Assembly (NCBI GenBank): GCA_029379385.1
Contig: CM055617.1
Span: 12,309,532 to 12,373,531, forward strand
Source of the DNA: Quillaja saponaria
Taxonomy: Eukaryota > Streptophyta > Magnoliopsida > Fabales > Quillajaceae
Length of the DNA: 64,000 bases
Reading direction: 5' to 3'
The position numbers and the translations under genes were made by a program. This document shows, piece by piece, positions 59,017 to 64,000 of this stretch. The notes below the pieces were generated by a model. That model was not told the DNA's origin and made no database searches. It saw only the letters and a program-made list of their open reading frames with translations. How positions within the stretch are numbered: the stretch's first letter is position 1; every line of letters starts with the position of its first letter.

Positions 59017-62000
59017 TCAAGCAGGTAGCTTGAGTTTTGAATTGTTCTTCCAGCTGCAAAACAAAGTGTTTTATGTCACCCCTTCTGGTACATAAACATT
59101 TGACCAAGGATAATAACAACCGTGAATCTGAGATAGCAATACCTGATAAAGTAGTAGTAGAAGAAATCTGCATATAATGCTGTCTGAACAATACCAGATA
59201 TACAAGCTGCAAAACGCAGAAAAATGTCGTAACATGATTATAGACAAAAACAGTAACAATTAACAAATACTTATTGAAGTGATTCAACCGATAGCTTACC
59301 AATCCTTCGACTAAATTTTGGTTCTGTGAGATAGCGGTATATCCAGTTGAGTATGTAGAATGCACGATAGGCCCTACAGGTTGAGAATCACAATTACATT
59401 TGAAGATAAGTTCAATTTACAAATGTAACTACCGTTTAAATAATGAAGCAAGGCTGAGACTGTTTATTATAATGGACGGAAGATAGAAAACCAACATAAA
59501 GGTCCTTTGTACATGATTGAATAGATAACATGGGGAAAGAAAGAACAGTAGAGTTTATTACAATGGGAGCAAGATAGAAAACCAACAAAAGGGTTCATTA
59601 TACCTGATTGAATAGATAAAATGGGGAAAGAAAGAACAGTAGGGTAACTAATCTGTAACACAAAATTGCATTTAATATTCGGAAAGATATCTTATAAGCA
59701 TGCAAATTATTGGAGATTGGAAAAAAAAAATTAATAATTATTTAATGTAGCTTTTGGAATTAAAAGTGTTTCAAAGCAATTGAAGCACAAAAAGTAGATA
59801 TAGGGAGAAAACAATGCTATCAAGATTTGTGCATTCTTTAATACCACAAAATACAAATAGAGACATAATGTGCATTATAGTAACTTTAAGGGGTTAAATT
59901 TCTTTTTTTTTCCCTATTGTTCACCATACAAAATCTTTTCCTGCACCTCAAATAAAGAATTTCTTCATATGTCAGAAAGTCCTATTTGATTGCTTGCATA
60001 AGAAGACATCTTTTAGAAGCAGAATTGGTATGAACTGTACATACCCAAGAAAGAAAACATATTGCCCTGTTAAGTTGTCCACGTTTCCACTTCGTTGTAG
60101 CAAAACTAATTGAGGCAGGATGGCCACTGCTTCCAAGTATATTGAAAATGCCCAGAAGATCTGCAATGTATTTAAATTAAAGTCATTTGCAGCTTAATGA
60201 TTTCATAATGTATGGAAGAAATTATTAAAAAAGCTAACTTGTAATGTGCACCACTAACATCTGAAAATTGAGAATCAATGGCATGGGAAAGCAGTTTAAG
60301 CTTGAATAGCAACGACATGGAACAGAAACACAGAAAGAAAACATTGAAGGTAGAAAGTAACTAATTCAATATTAACCTTGCCATTATAAAGGAAATATTG
60401 ATAATAAACCCACCAGTCAAAATAGCAGAAACTGTAAGGTTTTATACATATGGTGGCCAAAAAGGCAAAAATATTAGGACCTCTTATAGCAGTCTGACTC
60501 TTCTACAGCACTTAATCTGTTTCTTACATATTCTTTTTGGTGTCAGTAACTCATGGGGGAAGGAAGAGGATACACAACATAGCAGTAATTTCATTCTTGC
60601 ATAGCTGAGTTTTAACTTCAAAGGAAAATCTAGAGAAACCCAACTGGGATGTGAAAGAGATTTCAAACCAAACTTTTGGAACCCAGATGAGTCTCCAGAT
60701 AAAGTAATCACATACATAGGTTTTTAAATTTATCTCCTTCATAGCAAAAATTGGACACATTTATACTAGAAGAATTGCAAATAGAAAAAATAAGTAAATG
60801 ACAAAAAAACAGAAAAGGATAAACGAGGTAGCAGACTCTAATACCAAAAATAATGACAAAGCAGCAAAAGCAAGCAATCATCTTTCCTGGAATTCATTGA
60901 TGACAGAACTTATCAGTGATGCTTTTGCAGAATTTCGGGTGATGAGTAAGAGAAACTTCAAAATACCAAATTTGACAGATGATTTAAACATACAATACCG
61001 ATAAAAAGTGAAAGAAGAGCAAATGGCATCACAACTTGTGCTGAATTGCTTCACAAACACTCTTATTATCTTCAAGGCTACTGAGAACATCTCCAAAGAT
61101 GATCTTCAACAAAAAGAAATGAATACATTAAACATATATATGTGTGTGTGTATGTGTGGATGGATAGTTTGAGTAGAACCAAAGCAAGCAAGAAAAAAAA
61201 TTAACTCAATGAAATAAAAAATAATAATAAAAAAAAAAAAAAAAACTATTAGAACCATTAGAGCAAACCTACAGAAAACTATCCCCATGATATTCGAAAC
61301 TTGCCTAAGTAACTCATTTCTACCAAAAGATGAGAGGCGAAAAGGAAACAGAAACGAAGGTAAAGAAACTAAACTACAGTTCAATCCTGAACTCTAGAAT
61401 ACAGATTAAACTAAACAAAATTTCAATTTTACTTTTTCCATTTAAACTAGCTTCTTCTTGTGCCCCTCTCTTGCTTTTAACATCATTTCACAAGAAGCTA
61501 AAATTATCTTCCTTGACATAATGAAACTCAAAAACTGGCTGAATAAGAAACAACGATCAGACAAAGACTTAGTTGGCACAATTTGTTATCAAAGGCTCTA
61601 GGCGCATCTAGGTGCTAGGGGTCCCTGGAGCCTAGGCGAGGGGCGCGGGGCACCGGCCTTAGCAAAGTTAGGCGCACACCATAAAAAACTACATACAATA
61701 ATTCCAAGCTTACAGCAAGTAAAAACTAACATCATTAAGTTATGACATAGAAAAAAGTATCCATAGGCAAGAAATCCAGCAAGTAGAAAGTAAAGGTTGA
61801 TAAAAAGAATCTAGGTAAAGTAAATATGTCAAGCAAGTAGTTCACTAAGCTAACAAGTAAAAATTGAATTTATACTTCTTTCTTAAAGATGGCAGAGATA
61901 GCTAAGGTTTAATGCTGATTATTACTGCTGAGTATCTCTGTTTTTCAGGTACGAAACAAGGCAGAGATAGTTAAAGTTTAAGCCACACAAATACTTTGCT

Positions 62001-63944
62001 TTTTGTGTACAATAGCAGAGATTAGACTAAGCAGAAGATGAAGAAGACGACTTTGTAACTAAAAAACATGATAGATAATAAGCAGACTTACACTGAAAAT
62101 ATGCTTTGTTTTTTGGCCAGGGAAACTCAGACTCAGTAGGCTGCTTAGTATCAGGATTTTGGCTCAGCTGTTGTGTTAGGTTTTTTTTATTTTTTTAATG
62201 TTTTAGGAACCTTTCAGGTTTCTATTAGGACTCTTCCCAATGTTTGACTTTTCCTATTTATGAGGAAACTAAAATACTGAAGAGTTTTCCTTAAAAAGAA
62301 AAACTAAAGAATTTTTTCAAAAAATATAACCTGCAGCACCTTAAGTGCACCTCATGGAGCCTCAAAACATGAAAGAGCCGCGCGCCTAGTGAGCCTAAGC
62401 AGCACCTTAGTGTCATCGCCCGCCTTTAGAGGTGCAGAGGCGAGGGGGTCTGTGCCTTGCGCCTAAGGCGCGCGCCTTTAATAACATATGCACAAATATG
62501 TATGACTGTGGGTATATCAAAAATAAGTTGAAATGACGAAGGGATGGGGATGAATTAAAGTTTAATCCTATCAAGAAAACCCATATATAAGCATATATTA
62601 GTTCTTGAAAGATTATAATAATGGTATATGTACTATAAAGGTGTCCAAGCTGGCAAGCAGTCTTAAATTATAATGGAGAAGCATTAATTTCAAGACATAT
62701 TCAGCAATAAACAATCATGGGATAACAGTAAAAACAAGCTAGCAACAGCTGTTGTCAAGATTCCATAACCTAATGATGGTAATCCCTAACATGTGAAGGA
62801 TGCGGGACAAAAAGAATATACCATTCCGACTGATTAATAAAATGAGTTTGGTTTCAACAATAAATGATACCATCAGTTCACAATACGTAAATGTTCTCCC
62901 GTGACTGATAAAGAAAAAACTGTTCATCCCTGAATGGTATCATTGTGACATATAAGACAAAGAGGTCATGGCTCTACATGTGTAGGAATGGAACTGATAG
63001 AAAGTGGAGTAATCATCAACTCGAATGGGAACAGAAAAAAAGAGTGAGATCCATATAAGACACAATGTAAGCATACCATGCCCATAAAGGGAAGGGAAGT
63101 TTAAAAAAATTAATCATCTATAAACAAACAAACTGCTTTGAGAGGCATGAAATTTCAAGTAATGGAATAAACATCAAAACATTCATCTGGCTTCTAACTA
63201 TTACAACGAAAGAACATCAGGATGCAAGTCCAGTAAAATGACCTGACTACTTGTCTGATATTTTAAGCTCTGAGAGGGATCAATTCATCTAGCTAAGTAA
63301 CCATGTAGTACTACTTCTGGTTCAAACTAAATAACTGCAGAGAACAATAAAAGCTCAACCAAATTGTTTTTTTTCATACAAATATGGGAAGCAAAATATC
63401 ATAGGAAACACGTTTTGAGAAAAATACATTAAGTCAATAACATTAATAGTTTTGTATAAAATAAAAGTAGAGAATCTAATCAGAGTCAGTAGAATCCACC
63501 AACTAGCAGACATAACTCAGCAGAACAAACAAAGCATAAAGTAAAAATACCATATTTTTATTTAAATCCATTAAAATAACTATTTGGGACGGCACCTTCT
63601 GTTTGCAATGCAGCTATATTCCAAAGTATTATGATATGAAATAATTACAAAATAACACTCAAGTTCAGAGTGAGGCACCTCTTGAAATGTGAACTTCTCA
63701 TGCACAAGAAGTGCCAAAGCAAAGCTTGCCCCAATTAGAAAATAATGGCGAAACGTATCCAATTCTTTATCATAACTTCTCTTCACTGCACGGTGCACAC
63801 GCATGTACCATAGAATTGCCAAAGAACTCCCTATGAACACCAGCTTCATTACAGTGTTATAAACTGAGATGAAGTCCGTGAAGAGATCCAGGTAACGAGT
63901 AAGAAACACCATTGCATAGAGCTCCTGAGTCTTAAGTGAAATCC
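59017..63944 (-). CDS. ERD2: ER lumen protein-retaining receptor (KDEL receptor), five exons seen, 5' end outside the window
   Basis: ERD2 binds escaped H/KDEL-tailed ER proteins in the Golgi and returns them to the ER. Exons on the minus strand are 63679-63944, 60045-60160, 59300-59373, 59143-59206 and 59017-59053 (stop at 59017-59019), all with GT-AG introns joining in frame to give 184 residues. Key blocks are [78 protein letters not shown] and [20 protein letters not shown]. About 30 residues of the seven-membrane-segment protein are missing, and they must lie in an exon beyond 64000. The tail ends LKLPA, fitting the plant LxLPA end linked to Golgi residence. Intron 63678-60161 is 3.5 kb and holds a transposon. 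Nothing looks broken. Confidence 0.95.
59462..59645. repeat. Tandem duplication, unit about 91 bp, in an ERD2 intron
   Basis: A unit from gtttattataatgg through agatagaaaaccaac, gattgaatagataa and ggggaaagaaagaacagtag occurs twice, head to tail, with a few mismatches. It lies within the intron between 59374 and 60044. Confidence 0.85.
61584..62489. mobile_element. GC-rich-ended transposon (probable hAT type) in the ERD2 intron
   Basis: The left end TGTTATCAAAGGCTCTAGGC and the right end, whose inverse reads TGTTATTAAAGGCGCGCGCC, form terminal inverted repeats. Both ends are strongly GC-rich (ggcgaggggcgcggggcacc at about 61633-61652; cgcgcgcctagtgagcc at 62381-62397), in contrast with the AT-rich interior. 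The flanks gcacaatt (61576-61583) and gcacaaat (62490-62497) fit an 8 bp target-site duplication with one mismatch, which suggests hAT. There is no transposase, so it would be non-autonomous. Confidence 0.65.
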
Positions 63945-64000
63945 CTTAAAAAAATATCAGCGACAAAACAAATTTACCAAATTAGAGGATTCCAGCTAAA

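Overview
The window is nuclear DNA from a flowering plant, most likely a eudicot. It is AT-rich, has intron-containing genes with GT-AG splice sites, and carries Copia, Gypsy, CACTA, hAT and foldback elements. Three plant families are recognisable: sieve-element-occlusion (SEO) proteins, SIAMESE-related CDK inhibitors and LURP-one-related proteins. I cannot name the species. Only two genes look intact: a small secreted-peptide precursor (53919-54197, +) and a KDEL receptor, ERD2 (59017-63944, -, first exon beyond the right edge). The rest is dominated by dead genes and transposons.

Layout. 1-5604 is copy A of a segmental duplication, with an SEO remnant, a dead SMR gene and a long-TIR element. 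5605-15026 is intergenic, with two LURP-one-related (LOR) remnants. 15032-22800 is a small non-autonomous Copia-type element in an LTR-internal-LTR-internal-LTR arrangement, opened by a CACTA element and by a 2.2 kb solo LTR. 23128-25920 holds an inverted fragment of the same large LTR and a dead hAT transposase. 27505-30486 is the best-preserved SEO copy (eight exons), but it has two frame disruptions and its 3' end was replaced by a solo LTR. 31395-37853 is copy B of the duplication, with an extra 1.65 kb insert carrying two exons of a cysteine-rich protein gene. 37854-43180 holds more large-LTR sequence and a decayed Copia element with a MITE in its gag region. 44068-48872 holds two further SEO remnants, one split by a foldback element. 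49143-52640 is a second decayed Copia element. The right end carries the peptide gene, a quiet spacer and ERD2.

The SEO copies (A, B, C, D) are all on the minus strand, which points to an old tandem SEO cluster broken up by transposons and deletions. No operon-like or obviously novel molecular system is present. The most informative content is the layered record of insertions: several have recoverable target-site duplications, and three (the CACTA element, the SEO solo LTR and the foldback element) can be checked against an unoccupied homologous site inside this window.
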